This document shows positions 50,269 through 58,909 of a DNA stretch of 64,000 nucleotides, piece by piece. Source of the stretch: CAUZFZ01 sp963579025 (lineage in GTDB: Bacteria; Planctomycetota; Planctomycetia; Planctomycetales; Planctomycetaceae); assembly GCA_963579025.1 (NCBI GenBank), contig CAUZFZ010000004.1, positions 75,018-139,017 of the forward strand, written 5' to 3'. Numbering within the stretch: position 1 is the first letter of the stretch; each line of letters opens with the position of its first letter. The position numbers and the translations under genes are program-made. The notes below the pieces were generated by a model, which was not told where the DNA came from, ran no database searches, and was given only the letters and a program-made list of their open reading frames with translations.

Positions 50269-53240
50269 ACGCTCTTAATTCGATGTCGACCACATGGAGT
50301 CACTGGATTGCCGCTGCCGGCTGGCAGGCGGCCCTCGTCGCGGCGGTGGCGTTTTTCATCGTGCTGCTGATCCGTCGACGAGCCAGTTCTCAACTGCGAC
50401 ATGCCGTGCTGCTGATTGTGCTGTTGAAGTTCGCGACGCCGCCGTTTGTGACGCTGCCGACCGGCGTCTTCTCACAGACGGAAGCGATCACGGAACAACT
50501 TGCGCCTGTACCGTTCACCGACTTCACCGAGTCAGAATCACAGCCGACTGAACCGAGCTCTGCCCTGTCGGACCTGACGGCGGCGACCGGTCCGGCCGCG
50601 AGTGATCCTCAGAGTGAACCAGCCAATGTCCCGGCGGCACAACCGGTGCCGGGACCAAAGCCGCACAGGCCGGAGGTCCGTCTGTGGCCGACGCTTCTGA
50701 TGATCCTGCACGGTTGCGGTGTAGCGGTCTTCTCCACATTGCTTTTGCGGCGGTATCTCGACCTGCGGAGGATCGTTCTTCGTGGCGAAATCGTACAAGA
50801 GGAATCACTGCGGTCCGAAGTGGCGCGGATCGCCGCGAGTCTGCGAATGAACACGGTCCCACAGGTGCGTCTCTCAGACGATACGGACGCGCCGTTTGCG
50901 GTTGGGGCCATGCGCCCCGTCATCGTGCTGCCGCGAGACATCGTGACGCTGCTACAGCCGGAGCAACTGGCGATCGTGATCGCTCACGAACTGGCTCACG
51001 TACGGCGGCGTGATCTGCTGATCGGCTGGGGCGAAACGCTGGTCAGTCTGGTGTGGTGGTTTCATCCCGCCCTGTGGTGGCTGCGCAAGTCGCTGAGGCA
51101 GACGCGCGAAGACTGCTGCGATGACGTGCTGCTGGCCAACAATCTGGCCCAACCGGATCTGTACTGCCAGACGCTGATCGATGCGGCGGCCAGGCAGACG
51201 ACCGCTGTGCTGGAACCGGTGGCTCTGGGTTTCGCTCACCGTGAACACGCGGCGGCGCGGCGGATTCGTCGACTCATGGATTCGGCTCTCTCGCGTAGCG
51301 ATCGATTACGACGTCCGGCCATCGTGATGACGCTGCTGTTCGGACTGATTGTGCTTCCGGGCATGCGTCCCGAACGGCAGGACGTGTCGCCGACATCTCT
51401 CGAAGGTGTCTTCGGCCGGCGGAACCTGCCGTTCCAGATTGATGCCGACGAGGAAGCGGTTCTGGCCGAGTGTCAGAGCGTCGCTTTCGAGTATTTTCAC
51501 ACGCGCCGGGACGGGCCGGTATTTCTTGAGGACGCGGCACGCGATCGTCTGGAAGCAGTTCTCAAGCAGCGGCCCGGTTACTTCTATGCACAGTATCTAC
51601 TGGGTTCATGGCACCGAATGAACGGCAACCTTGAGGAAGGCCGGCGTCTGACGGAACAGGCACTAAGAACAGCGCCGGCGGTGCTGACCCAGCGGTGTCA
51701 CTTCGGAAACGATGATCCACTGGTCGGCGTTGAGATTCCCCGGATGGAAATCGAATGCAATCGCGTTCGCGACGCCGACGGGGCAATCAACCAGACCCTC
51801 AAACTGACATTCATCGGTCTCATCACAGATGCCAATGGTGAGATTCATATGCCGGTTTACGACACGGTCTACCGGCTTAGCTCGCGGTCCTACCCGGCTG
51901 GCTACGACACGGAATCGAAGTCGCTGGGCTTCTTCGAGACGAATGCGCGCATCGGCGTGATACCGCACGTACTGGTCTGGAAACGCTGGTCGCGGCCGCG
52001 CTATTTTACACGTGACGCCAGCGACGTCCCGAAACTGAGCGACGCCATCCGCACGGAATCGCGAACGCTCACCGCTGGCTCGAATACGTACGCGATTGAA
52101 ACTGTCGCCCGCGCTCAGGCCGATGGCACGTTCACACTCGACGCTACCAGTCACGCAACCGCCCGGGCCGCCGCATCACACGAGGTTGTGGTGCTGCCCG
52201 ACATTGAGAACGCCGCGTACGTCGATCACGGCATCATCCAACTGACGTCACCGGACAGCTCGCGATTCGACATCGCGTCGACGGACGTCCTCGACTCGCA
52301 GACAAAGATTCGCTTGCAGTCGTTTCAGTCTGGTGCCGGATTCCTGCAGCAGGGCGGGCGTGTGCACCTGATGTCGATGTGGCAACCGTTGCCGGGCGCA
52401 GTCGATCTGGTGATGGACGTGCACAATTACGGCGCGGGCGCATTCCGGCTGCCGATGGCACCTCAGGTCGGCGCCACGGTGAAGCGTCCCGGATTGACGC
52501 TCACAGTCACCCATATGATTGCCGGGCACCATGTCGGCTGGAGTTCGAGCACGGGCTTCCACGGCGAGCCACAGTCCGTTGCCTCGACGTCCGAATTGAT
52601 GATCAACCTGAAAGGGAAGAGTCAGGAGCGAGTGTCGTTGTGGGTCGTGCTCAAAGACGGCCGAAGGCGAAACCTGAAGACCGGCGGCTGGCACTCGATC
52701 AACACGGGCGGAATGATTCTCGAGCGTATCTCTATTCCGCTCGACCAGATCGACCACTTCGAGGTGCTGCCGTACGTCGAACCGGAACGCATCTGCTTCG
52801 AAAACGTCCGACTGCCGGCACGTGCCGTCGCTCTCCAGCAAGCCATTCCTGACGTTGTCTTTCCGGTGGGTGGCAAGGCGGGCCATCAGACATCGAAGGC
52901 ACTTGCACCGCTTGCGATCCGATGCGAGACGCTGCCTGGCAACCTTTACAAGGGTCTCGGATCTGGCACGCATGGTTTCGAGTTGCATGAACGTGCCGCA
53001 GGCGACCTGCAACCGGACGAATTCACGACAATCAAATGGTTCATAAACGCGCCCGTGGTCTGCGACTACGAAGTGAAATTCGTCCCCATGCCCACGAGCC
53101 CGCAGTCGACCGAGCCAGGTCTCGCAGGTGCGATGAGCGGACGCGGTGACTGGGGCCGCATCGGCGTCGAATGCCGAGGCATCCCGATCGACCAGGTCCA
53201 GGCCATCCGCGTGAGCATCCGACCGATGACTGTTGAATGA
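50265..53240 (+). CDS. BlaR1/MecR1-like M56 metallopeptidase with a large novel sensor region
   Basis: The product is 991 residues. N-terminal membrane helices are near 18-37 (WQAALVAAVAFFIVLLI) and 45-65, with another near 145-165. The gluzincin site HELAHVRRRD is at residues 241-245 plus flanks, followed by WWFHPALWWL. A last helix (VMTLLFGLIVLPGM, near 352) leads to about 630 exported residues. That region begins with a TPR-like hairpin (LKQRPGYFYAQYLLGSWHRM) and continues as beta-rich sequence. It has no SxxK/SxN/KTG penicillin-binding motifs, so the signal is not obviously a beta-lactam. Peptidase assignment is firm; the sensor is unknown. Confidence 0.88.
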   Translation: MNALNSMSTTWSHWIAAAGWQAALVAAVAFFIVLLIRRRASSQLRHAVLLIVLLKFATPPFVTLPTGVFSQTEAITEQLAPVPFTDFTESESQPTEPSSALSDLTAATGPAASDPQSEPANVPAAQPVPGPKPHRPEVRLWPTLLMILHGCGVAVFSTLLLRRYLDLRRIVLRGEIVQEESLRSEVARIAASLRMNTVPQVRLSDDTDAPFAVGAMRPVIVLPRDIVTLLQPEQLAIVIAHELAHVRRRDLLIGWGETLVSLVWWFHPALWWLRKSLRQTREDCCDDVLLANNLAQPDLYCQTLIDAAARQTTAVLEPVALGFAHREHAAARRIRRLMDSALSRSDRLRRPAIVMTLLFGLIVLPGMRPERQDVSPTSLEGVFGRRNLPFQIDADEEAVLAECQSVAFEYFHTRRDGPVFLEDAARDRLEAVLKQRPGYFYAQYLLGSWHRMNGNLEEGRRLTEQALRTAPAVLTQRCHFGNDDPLVGVEIPRMEIECNRVRDADGAINQTLKLTFIGLITDANGEIHMPVYDTVYRLSSRSYPAGYDTESKSLGFFETNARIGVIPHVLVWKRWSRPRYFTRDASDVPKLSDAIRTESRTLTAGSNTYAIETVARAQADGTFTLDATSHATARAAASHEVVVLPDIENAAYVDHGIIQLTSPDSSRFDIASTDVLDSQTKIRLQSFQSGAGFLQQGGRVHLMSMWQPLPGAVDLVMDVHNYGAGAFRLPMAPQVGATVKRPGLTLTVTHMIAGHHVGWSSSTGFHGEPQSVASTSELMINLKGKSQERVSLWVVLKDGRRRNLKTGGWHSINTGGMILERISIPLDQIDHFEVLPYVEPERICFENVRLPARAVALQQAIPDVVFPVGGKAGHQTSKALAPLAIRCETLPGNLYKGLGSGTHGFELHERAAGDLQPDEFTTIKWFINAPVVCDYEVKFVPMPTSPQSTEPGLAGAMSGRGDWGRIGVECRGIPIDQVQAIRVSIRPMTVE

Positions 53241-53276
53241 CGGGACTGAGTGCTGATCGGCCTCACGGCGCCGGCC

Positions 53277-54617
53277 CTACGCGTGCTCAAACAGAGCCAG
53301 TGCGTCGCCGATGCTGTTGCGATGCACGAGCACGACAGCGCTGTCACCCGGGCGGAGTTGATCATCGGCGCCGGGGACTTTGACAAAGTCCTCTCGCACG
53401 ATCGCGGCGACAAGGCAACCAGGCAGAGAGACGTCTTTGAGCGGTCCGCGTGTGACCGGTGCTCCCTCGACAATCTCGACTTCCCAGACCTCCGCCTCAC
53501 CGCCAGAGATTCCGGAGCCGCCAATGATGACGCCGCCCTGCACCATCCCCAGCATTTGTCGGGCGGTCACCTCGCGCGGGCTGACTGCCACATCAATGCC
53601 GACCTTGGCCAGCACGTTGGCATAGTCCGGACGACGGACGACGGACAGAATGCGCGGGCAGCCGACCTCGCGGGCTTCGACGCCGCAGACAATATTATCT
53701 TCGTCGTGCCCCGTTGCAGCGACAAAGATATCGGCCTTGCCCACGCGGGCTTCCTGCATCTCGGATTGCCGCGTCACGTCCGCACGCAGAATTGTCGTAT
53801 TCGGGAGCTTACCGGCGAGTTCCTCGCAGCGCGCCGGATCGGATTCCATTAGCACGGTATTAAACCGGCCCTTCTGCAGGATGAGCGCGAGGTTGTATCC
53901 AATCTCGCCACCGCCACCGATGATCACATTCAGCTTGGGAGGATGGCGATATTCGAACACGTCGTGTCGGACCTGGTCGATGGTCTCCTGCGTTCCGATC
54001 AGAGTGACGTGATCCTCAGCTTCGATAACGTCCATGCCGCCTGCGATGATGCATCGCGAGTCACTGGAGATCAGGCCGATCCGCACCTCTTTCGGGATCC
54101 TGAGATCTTTCAGTGGTACGCCGACAGCCTTCGAGCCTGCCGGAACGGCGATCTCCTGCACTTCAACTCCACCCCGTGCGAAGTTCTCGACGGCAAACAG
54201 ACTGGGCATGCGGATCGCGCGGGCCAGTTCGAGTGCGGTCAAGTGTTCGAGGCTCAGCAGCCGATCGATGCCAAAGTGCCTGCGGTAGTCGAACGTGCTG
54301 GCGTCCAGATAAGCCGGATTGAAGACGCGGGCGACGCTGCGTCGTGCGCCCATGGCTTTGGCGAGACTCGCTCCAACCAGATTGATCTCATCTGTCGCCG
54401 TGACGGCCAGACACAGATCAGCACTCAACACGCCGGCTTGAAACAGCGTGATTGAATCGCAGGCCGAACCGCACAGCGTGCGCACATCCAGCCGTTCTTC
54501 GATCTGCTGCAACGCCGTCTGCGATGAGTCAACCAGGCAGACGTTGTGATTGTGAGCACACAACAGTTCGGCAATCGACGTCCCGACCGTGCCTGCCCCA
54601 AAGATGACGATGTTCAT
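53277..54617 (-). CDS. trkA: Trk potassium uptake regulatory protein TrkA
   Basis: The product is 446 residues with two RCK halves. NIVIFGAGTVGTSIAELLCA binds NAD(H), VDSSQTALQQIEERLDV carries the acidic residue, and INVIIGGGGEIGYNLALIL (written here as NVIIGGGGEIGYNLALIL) begins the second half. TrkC segments follow each. It gates a TrkH/KtrB-type potassium channel at the membrane; no channel gene is adjacent. It is convergent with the BlaR1-like gene. Confidence 0.94.
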   Translation of the reverse strand: MNIVIFGAGTVGTSIAELLCAHNHNVCLVDSSQTALQQIEERLDVRTLCGSACDSITLFQAGVLSADLCLAVTATDEINLVGASLAKAMGARRSVARVFNPAYLDASTFDYRRHFGIDRLLSLEHLTALELARAIRMPSLFAVENFARGGVEVQEIAVPAGSKAVGVPLKDLRIPKEVRIGLISSDSRCIIAGGMDVIEAEDHVTLIGTQETIDQVRHDVFEYRHPPKLNVIIGGGGEIGYNLALILQKGRFNTVLMESDPARCEELAGKLPNTTILRADVTRQSEMQEARVGKADIFVAATGHDEDNIVCGVEAREVGCPRILSVVRRPDYANVLAKVGIDVAVSPREVTARQMLGMVQGGVIIGGSGISGGEAEVWEVEIVEGAPVTRGPLKDVSLPGCLVAAIVREDFVKVPGADDQLRPGDSAVVLVHRNSIGDALALFEHA

Positions 54618-54710
54618 ATGGCATGCCGAATTCGTGAAAAGCCGGCGCTAGTGTCGCGAGTTAGGCGTTCGTTCGAAATTCTAACCGGAAGCGTACGGAA
54701 TGCAGGAGCA

Positions 54711-54745
54711 ACAAAAAGAACCGCCCTGGATCCAATCCAGGGCGG
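54711..54745 (-). terminator. Rho-independent terminator downstream of mraZ
   Basis: The perfect 11-bp stem CCGCCCTGGAT/ATCCAGGGCGG (54721-54745) has a 3-base loop. On the minus strand it is followed by TTCTTTTTGT. It lies about 220 bases after the mraZ stop and before trkA, so it should separate the two. Confidence 0.8.
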
Positions 54746-54967
54746 CCTGAGTGAGTGACACCTGGTTCCAGCGCTCGTCCTTAAACGCAGCAGAACGGAA
54801 CGACTCCCGGAGCATCCTTGCACCCGCTCAGAGTCGACCGTCAGTGACACCCAGATGCCCCGGTGCCAACTGCACTCGATCCGTCGAGTGTCTGAATCCG
54901 CATAGCCCGGTCAGCCAGCGGACGTACCCGATTCCGGGATCCCTTCCCGGTGAGTCAAAGTCCCGTG

Positions 54968-55402
54968 TCATTCGTAAGCCAGTGTTGCAATGTCGTCGAA
55001 TTGCGGATTCAGCGATGCGACGTAGTCCTCCCAGTGCGCGGTGTCCCACAATTCAAGATGATCGTTGACCCCCAGAAGCACGACTTCGCGATCCAGCCCT
55101 GCGAAGCTCTTCAGCCGGTCTGGAATGCGAATGCGACCCTGAGAATCCACGTCGAGCCGCTCGGCCCGCGCGTAGAACAGTCGCATGAAGCCACGTATGT
55201 CGGCCTTCGCGCCTGACTTCTCGGAGTACCGCTGTGCCAGTCGTTCGAAAGACTCGGGCGTGTACAGAGTGAGAGATTTCTCGGTGCCCTGTGCGACGAA
55301 CAACTCCCCGACACTCTGGCCGAGCGACTCGCGGACTCGCTTGGGTACGGCGAGCCGCCCCTTGTCGTCCAGCGATCTCGGCCAGGTTCCGGTCAGTGCC
55401 AT
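54968..55402 (-). CDS. mraZ: Transcriptional regulator MraZ
   Basis: The product is 144 residues with two SpoVT/AbrB-like swapped-hairpin units: SLDDKGRLAVPKRVRESLGQ and DVSQGRIRIP-type DVDSQGRIRIPDRLKSFAGL. Both carry the DxxGR motif characteristic of MraZ. MraZ usually heads the division/cell-wall cluster with rsmH. Here no rsmH or dcw gene follows; the downstream gene is trkA beyond a terminator. The gene is therefore solitary. Upstream boxes (55403-55441) suggest autoregulation. Confidence 0.93.
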   Translation of the reverse strand: MALTGTWPRSLDDKGRLAVPKRVRESLGQSVGELFVAQGTEKSLTLYTPESFERLAQRYSEKSGAKADIRGFMRLFYARAERLDVDSQGRIRIPDRLKSFAGLDREVVLLGVNDHLELWDTAHWEDYVASLNPQFDDIATLAYE

Positions 55403-55441
55403 TCATCACCCGTTATTCCCCGTCTTTCCACAATGCCCCAC
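55403..55441 (-). promoter_or_regulatory. Putative MraZ operator: 10-bp periodic G-rich boxes
   Basis: On the minus strand directly before the mraZ start, four units in exact 10-base register read GTGGGGCATT, GTGGAAAGAC, GGGGAATAAC and GGGTGATGAA. MraZ is known to bind tandem TGGGN boxes with 5-base spacers, i.e. a 10-base period. The remaining part of the gap up to 55673 shows no gene. Confidence 0.65.
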
Positions 55442-55673
55442 TTGGCTCCATTTAGGACCACAAGATAGTCGCGGGAATGATTTGGTCAAGCGCATCCATC
55501 AGCAATCTCACAGAATTCGTTGCTGCTGGAACCGGCGTCAGCGCAACGGCTTACGGCGCTGAATTCGGGGAAGGCCAATACAGTCAGAGGACAGTGGGAG
55601 ATGTTGGGGTCCGGACGCGTACGGACACAAGATAGAGCGGATTTGGTTGCAGGCGACTGCCACCGATGGCGCA

Positions 55674-55716
55674 ATAAAAAACACGGCTGACCGCAAGGCG
55701 CGGACATAGCCGTGTT
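55674..55716 (-). terminator. Rho-independent terminator of the excisionase-like gene
   Basis: AACACGGCT (55680-55688) pairs with AGCCGTGTT (55708-55716). On the minus strand it is followed by TTTTTATTG (complement of 55672-55680). It lies about 40 bases after the stop at 55757. Confidence 0.78.
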
Positions 55717-55756
55717 CTGAGTTTGACCAAATTCTGAATCTGACCGCTGCGAGCGA

Positions 55757-56044
55757 CTAACCGCGTTTGACGCGGTATCGCTCCAGCCATTCGATCACTT
55801 CTGATCGCCGATAGCGGTAGTCGCCACCGATCTTGAATGCTGGAAGCTGTTCCTTGTTAACCAGCTCCCAAATCTTCGTGCGAGACAAGCTCAAGAACTC
55901 CATGAGCTGGCGCGTCGTCATCAGCTCATCGTCCCAGTGGATCGTGCGTTTTGGTTTTTCCGGCTGCACTGGCGCTGCCGCTTTCTTCTCTTCCTCAGCA
56001 GTCACAATTTTCTCTGCAACTTCAGCAAGCTTGGAATCGGACAT
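55757..56044 (-). CDS. Excisionase-family helix-turn-helix protein
   Basis: The product is 95 residues. An acidic then Lys/Pro-rich N-terminus (about 1-38) is followed by LMTTRQLMEFLSLSRTKIWE, LVNKEQLPAFKIGGDYRYRR and SEVIEWLERY, the MerR-like HTH_17/excisionase domain. No integrase or phage gene is near, so it is more likely a chromosomal DNA-binding protein. It has its own terminator. Confidence 0.82.
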   Translation of the reverse strand: MSDSKLAEVAEKIVTAEEEKKAAAPVQPEKPKRTIHWDDELMTTRQLMEFLSLSRTKIWELVNKEQLPAFKIGGDYRYRRSEVIEWLERYRVKRG

Positions 56045-56377
56045 GATTCACTCCCTGACAGATTACTGTCATCCCGAGACCCGGAAGTCGTGTCCTGACC
56101 GCCTGAACTCCAACACGTCTGAAAGACTCGCCAGGAATTGAAATACCTGGCAAACTCGATTCGCAGACGGCATCGACCGAACATCACCTTGCGAGGGCGG
56201 TTTGCGACTCATTGCCCTGGCAACAACATTCGGACGTGAAAACATACGGAAGGCCAAATGAAGGCGCCACTGCACGACAAAAACTAAGTGGCGTATGTTC
56301 GCCAAAGGTTAGCTTTCTGAAACCAGGATTTACAGATCAGACGACTGGCAATATGCCCAACTGACAGGTTTTCAGCA
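56045..56377. other. Intergenic region before the excisionase-like gene
   Basis: There are 333 bases between the cyclase stop and the HTH gene start. It is somewhat more AT-rich near 56230-56370. It should hold the HTH gene promoter, but no pair of elements stood out. GTGGCG/CGCCAC-type imperfect dyads occur near 56258-56296 (GGCGCCACTGC and AAGTGGCGTA). No gene was found. Confidence 0.35.
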
Positions 56378-58144
56378 CTATTTGGTTGATAGACGGAGTG
56401 TGCCATCCCAGTCGGCAGGTGCCTGACGGTTGTTCTGCACGATCGGGATGGAGAGGAAATCCTGGGCTCGATCGCCGGCGGGCATGCTGTGCAGGCACTG
56501 CCACGCCTCCTCCCATTGCCCTGCGATAAAGTGCTTTACTCCACGTTCATACTGGTCTATGTGCGCATCCGTCAGCAGAGGGTACTGATCTTCGGGTGGC
56601 AGCAGTTCGCTGATGGTCACTGGCGTGTCCATCCCGACCGGCAGGACACGTCCCAGGCAACGGGTACGTCCTTCTGAACGAGACATCCCGTCCTGAACGA
56701 ACGCGGCGCTGAGTTCGTCGAGCAGTACGGGTACCCGCAACTGACTGGTCATGGATTCCAGCCGACTGGCCAGATTGACGACCGGGCCGAACACCGTGAT
56801 CTTGACCTGCTCACGCGTGCCAATTTTGCCTGCCACCGCGAGTCCGTGGGCTATTCCGATCCCCATACGGAAATCGGTGAGTGGGTGATCCGGGAGCGAC
56901 GAGAACTCTTCGAATGCCGCCCGAATCCCCAAAGCCGCACGACAGGCGTCGACCGGAGCGGATGTTGACGCAAATGGCCAGCCCCAGAAGCCAAGGGCGG
57001 CGTCTCCCTGAAAGTCGCCTGTCACACCGCCGAATTCGAGAATCTGCTCTGTCATGACACCCAGCGCCTGACTCACGCGACTGAGCAGGCCGGTCAGGTC
57101 GTGGGCGAGACTTTCTGCCTGTCGACTGAAGCCTCGCAGGTCGCAGAACAGCACGGTCACTTCACACTCACGCGGTTCCAGGATCTCGGAGTTCAGATCA
57201 TCGCCGAGCGCTTCCAGAATTGGTGGGGCAAAGAACTGACGCAGACCTGCCTGATGCCGCTCCAACGCACTGAGTCGACGCAGCGACGACACAATCTCTG
57301 CGACCAGTTCGGTAAAACGCACGTCAGACTCAAGCAGTGAATTGCGACCAGCCGCCGCGTCACTGACATTGGCTGGATCGAGTTGACCGGCCACATAAAG
57401 TCCGCAGCGTTCCCCGACGAAGGACACTGGTACACAGAATGCCCAGTTGAAGCCGGCGGTCGCCGTGTATTGCGGATTCTCACGGTCCGGTTCCCACACG
57501 TGCAGCACACTGCGTCCTTCCGCACGAACGGCTTCGCGGACCAGCCGAGTGCTGGGGCGGACGGCGCCTTGAGTTTCGTTGCGGCGATCCCAATGCAGCA
57601 CGCCGATGCCGTCACCGTCGAGTGTGACGATGGCCACCGCCTCGGCCTGGGGAATTCCGGCCAGCAGCAGTTGGGCGATCCGCAGATAGAAATCAGCTTC
57701 CGTGCCGGTGTCGGAAATGACTTGAGGAAGATGCGTGAGCACTTCGATGCGTTTGTCGGCATCACTGAACTGGATGTGCTGCAACTGACCGGATTCGTAG
57801 CGGAATTCTTCGAGCACGCCATCGTGCTGTGGCGAGTCCTGAGTACTGCGGCTCACGATCCTGAAGACCGTTGAGCCAATCACGAAACTGTCGCCGCCCG
57901 TCACCAGAAACTGATCCGCCGGACTGCCAGCATGAAAAACGGGATTGGTGGCCGCCTCCAGCTTCTCGACCTGCACGTCATCGCCGTTGCTCGTGATTCG
58001 CACGTGCTGCCGCGACAGCCGCGATTCCCAGTCGATGCAGACATCCACACCGTCTTCGCGACCGGCAACAATCGCATTGCCGTCGTCGAGAGATTGCCGC
58101 AAGTGCTGGCCTGGTTCGGGACCAGACACGATCAGATCAAACAT
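56378..58144 (-). CDS. FHA-GAF-class III nucleotide cyclase
   Basis: The product is 588 residues. Residues about 1-100 form an FHA domain (AGREDGVDVCIDWESRLSRQ, then HVRI), which binds phosphothreonine peptides. About 130-310 is GAF-like (EADFYLRIAQLLLAGIPQAE and WAFCVPVSFVGERCGLYVAG). About 330-510 is a class III cyclase. Both metal aspartates are present (D335 in FCDLRGFSR and D381 in QGDAALGFWGW), as are the Asn/Arg of VNLASRLE. The purine-selecting Lys and Asp positions appear to read Asp (377) and Lys (448). It lies six bases after the LRR gene, in one operon. The product (cAMP, cGMP or neither) is uncertain. Confidence 0.88.
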   Translation of the reverse strand: MFDLIVSGPEPGQHLRQSLDDGNAIVAGREDGVDVCIDWESRLSRQHVRITSNGDDVQVEKLEAATNPVFHAGSPADQFLVTGGDSFVIGSTVFRIVSRSTQDSPQHDGVLEEFRYESGQLQHIQFSDADKRIEVLTHLPQVISDTGTEADFYLRIAQLLLAGIPQAEAVAIVTLDGDGIGVLHWDRRNETQGAVRPSTRLVREAVRAEGRSVLHVWEPDRENPQYTATAGFNWAFCVPVSFVGERCGLYVAGQLDPANVSDAAAGRNSLLESDVRFTELVAEIVSSLRRLSALERHQAGLRQFFAPPILEALGDDLNSEILEPRECEVTVLFCDLRGFSRQAESLAHDLTGLLSRVSQALGVMTEQILEFGGVTGDFQGDAALGFWGWPFASTSAPVDACRAALGIRAAFEEFSSLPDHPLTDFRMGIGIAHGLAVAGKIGTREQVKITVFGPVVNLASRLESMTSQLRVPVLLDELSAAFVQDGMSRSEGRTRCLGRVLPVGMDTPVTISELLPPEDQYPLLTDAHIDQYERGVKHFIAGQWEEAWQCLHSMPAGDRAQDFLSIPIVQNNRQAPADWDGTLRLSTK

Positions 58145-58150
58145 GACTTG

Positions 58151-58858
58151 TCAGTCGTCAAAGATGGCAAGTTCCGGATGCGACTCAACGAGCTGTAACA
58201 CGCCAGACTCCGTGAGTCCTGTGTTGGCAGCGCTGAGGGTCTCCAAACCGCTAAGCCGGCTCAAGTGCATGACGCCCTCATTGGTGACATTCGTGTTGTC
58301 AATGTTGAGCGTCGTGAGGTTCGGAATTCGAGCAAGACTGGCGACACCAGCATCGTCAATCAAAGTACCGTCCAGGTTGACTTCGTGTAGCAGTTTCAGT
58401 GCCTGCAGACGTTCGAATCCGTGACCCCTGACCCGTGTATTGGCCAGTTGCAGAGATGACAACCCGGTCAATTCCGCCACGGATGGCAGGCACCCATCCG
58501 TTACTCCAGTCCCAGACAGATTGAGGTACTTGACGCTCCCAAGTTGAGACAACGACTCGACCAGCCGTTCGACGTCCTGATCCCTGGTCCGTGAGCCTTC
58601 CAGTTCAACATGAACGGCATCGCCCCAGCCGGTCATTCGGTCGAGAAGTGAAAAACGTTGCTGATTGACAGTCAGTCTGCCGCCCAGTGACACGACGTCC
58701 CGCGTTGTTCGCTGGACGAGCAGCAATCGCGGCACAACGCTGGTTGTTACGGCGATCGCGAGCAACGCGGACATTCCGATGACCCACCACCGCGGTCGCT
58801 GATAGCAGCGGAATCGAGCGTCGGCAGGTGGCGGAAGGTTCGAATTCTCGTGTTCCAC
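58151..58858 (-). CDS. Single-pass membrane protein with leucine-rich repeats
   Basis: The product is 235 residues. A cytoplasmic N-terminus with Arg-rich CYQRPRWW precedes one membrane helix (VIGMSALLAIAVTTSVVPRL, about 26-46). The outside part has about five LRRs of the bacterial 24-residue kind: VKYLNLSGTGVTDGCLPSVA, LSSLQLANTRVRGHGFERLQ, LTTLNIDNTNVTNEGVMHLS. It probably senses or binds a ligand. Close linkage to the FHA-GAF cyclase suggests it feeds that protein. Confidence 0.85.
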   Translation of the reverse strand: MEHENSNLPPPADARFRCYQRPRWWVIGMSALLAIAVTTSVVPRLLLVQRTTRDVVSLGGRLTVNQQRFSLLDRMTGWGDAVHVELEGSRTRDQDVERLVESLSQLGSVKYLNLSGTGVTDGCLPSVAELTGLSSLQLANTRVRGHGFERLQALKLLHEVNLDGTLIDDAGVASLARIPNLTTLNIDNTNVTNEGVMHLSRLSGLETLSAANTGLTESGVLQLVESHPELAIFDD

Positions 58859-58909
58859 AGTTTCAGAACCACACAGATTCGGCTGGTCGTGGCAATATCG
58901 CGTGGGCGG

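Noticed and set aside
55757..56044. Excisionase-like gene as sign of a prophage
   Set aside because: HTH_17 proteins are common chromosomal regulators, and no integrase, att repeats or phage genes are nearby.
58835..58860. GGTTCGAATTC resembling a tRNA T-arm
   Set aside because: It lies inside the LRR gene's N-terminal coding region and no cloverleaf forms around it.
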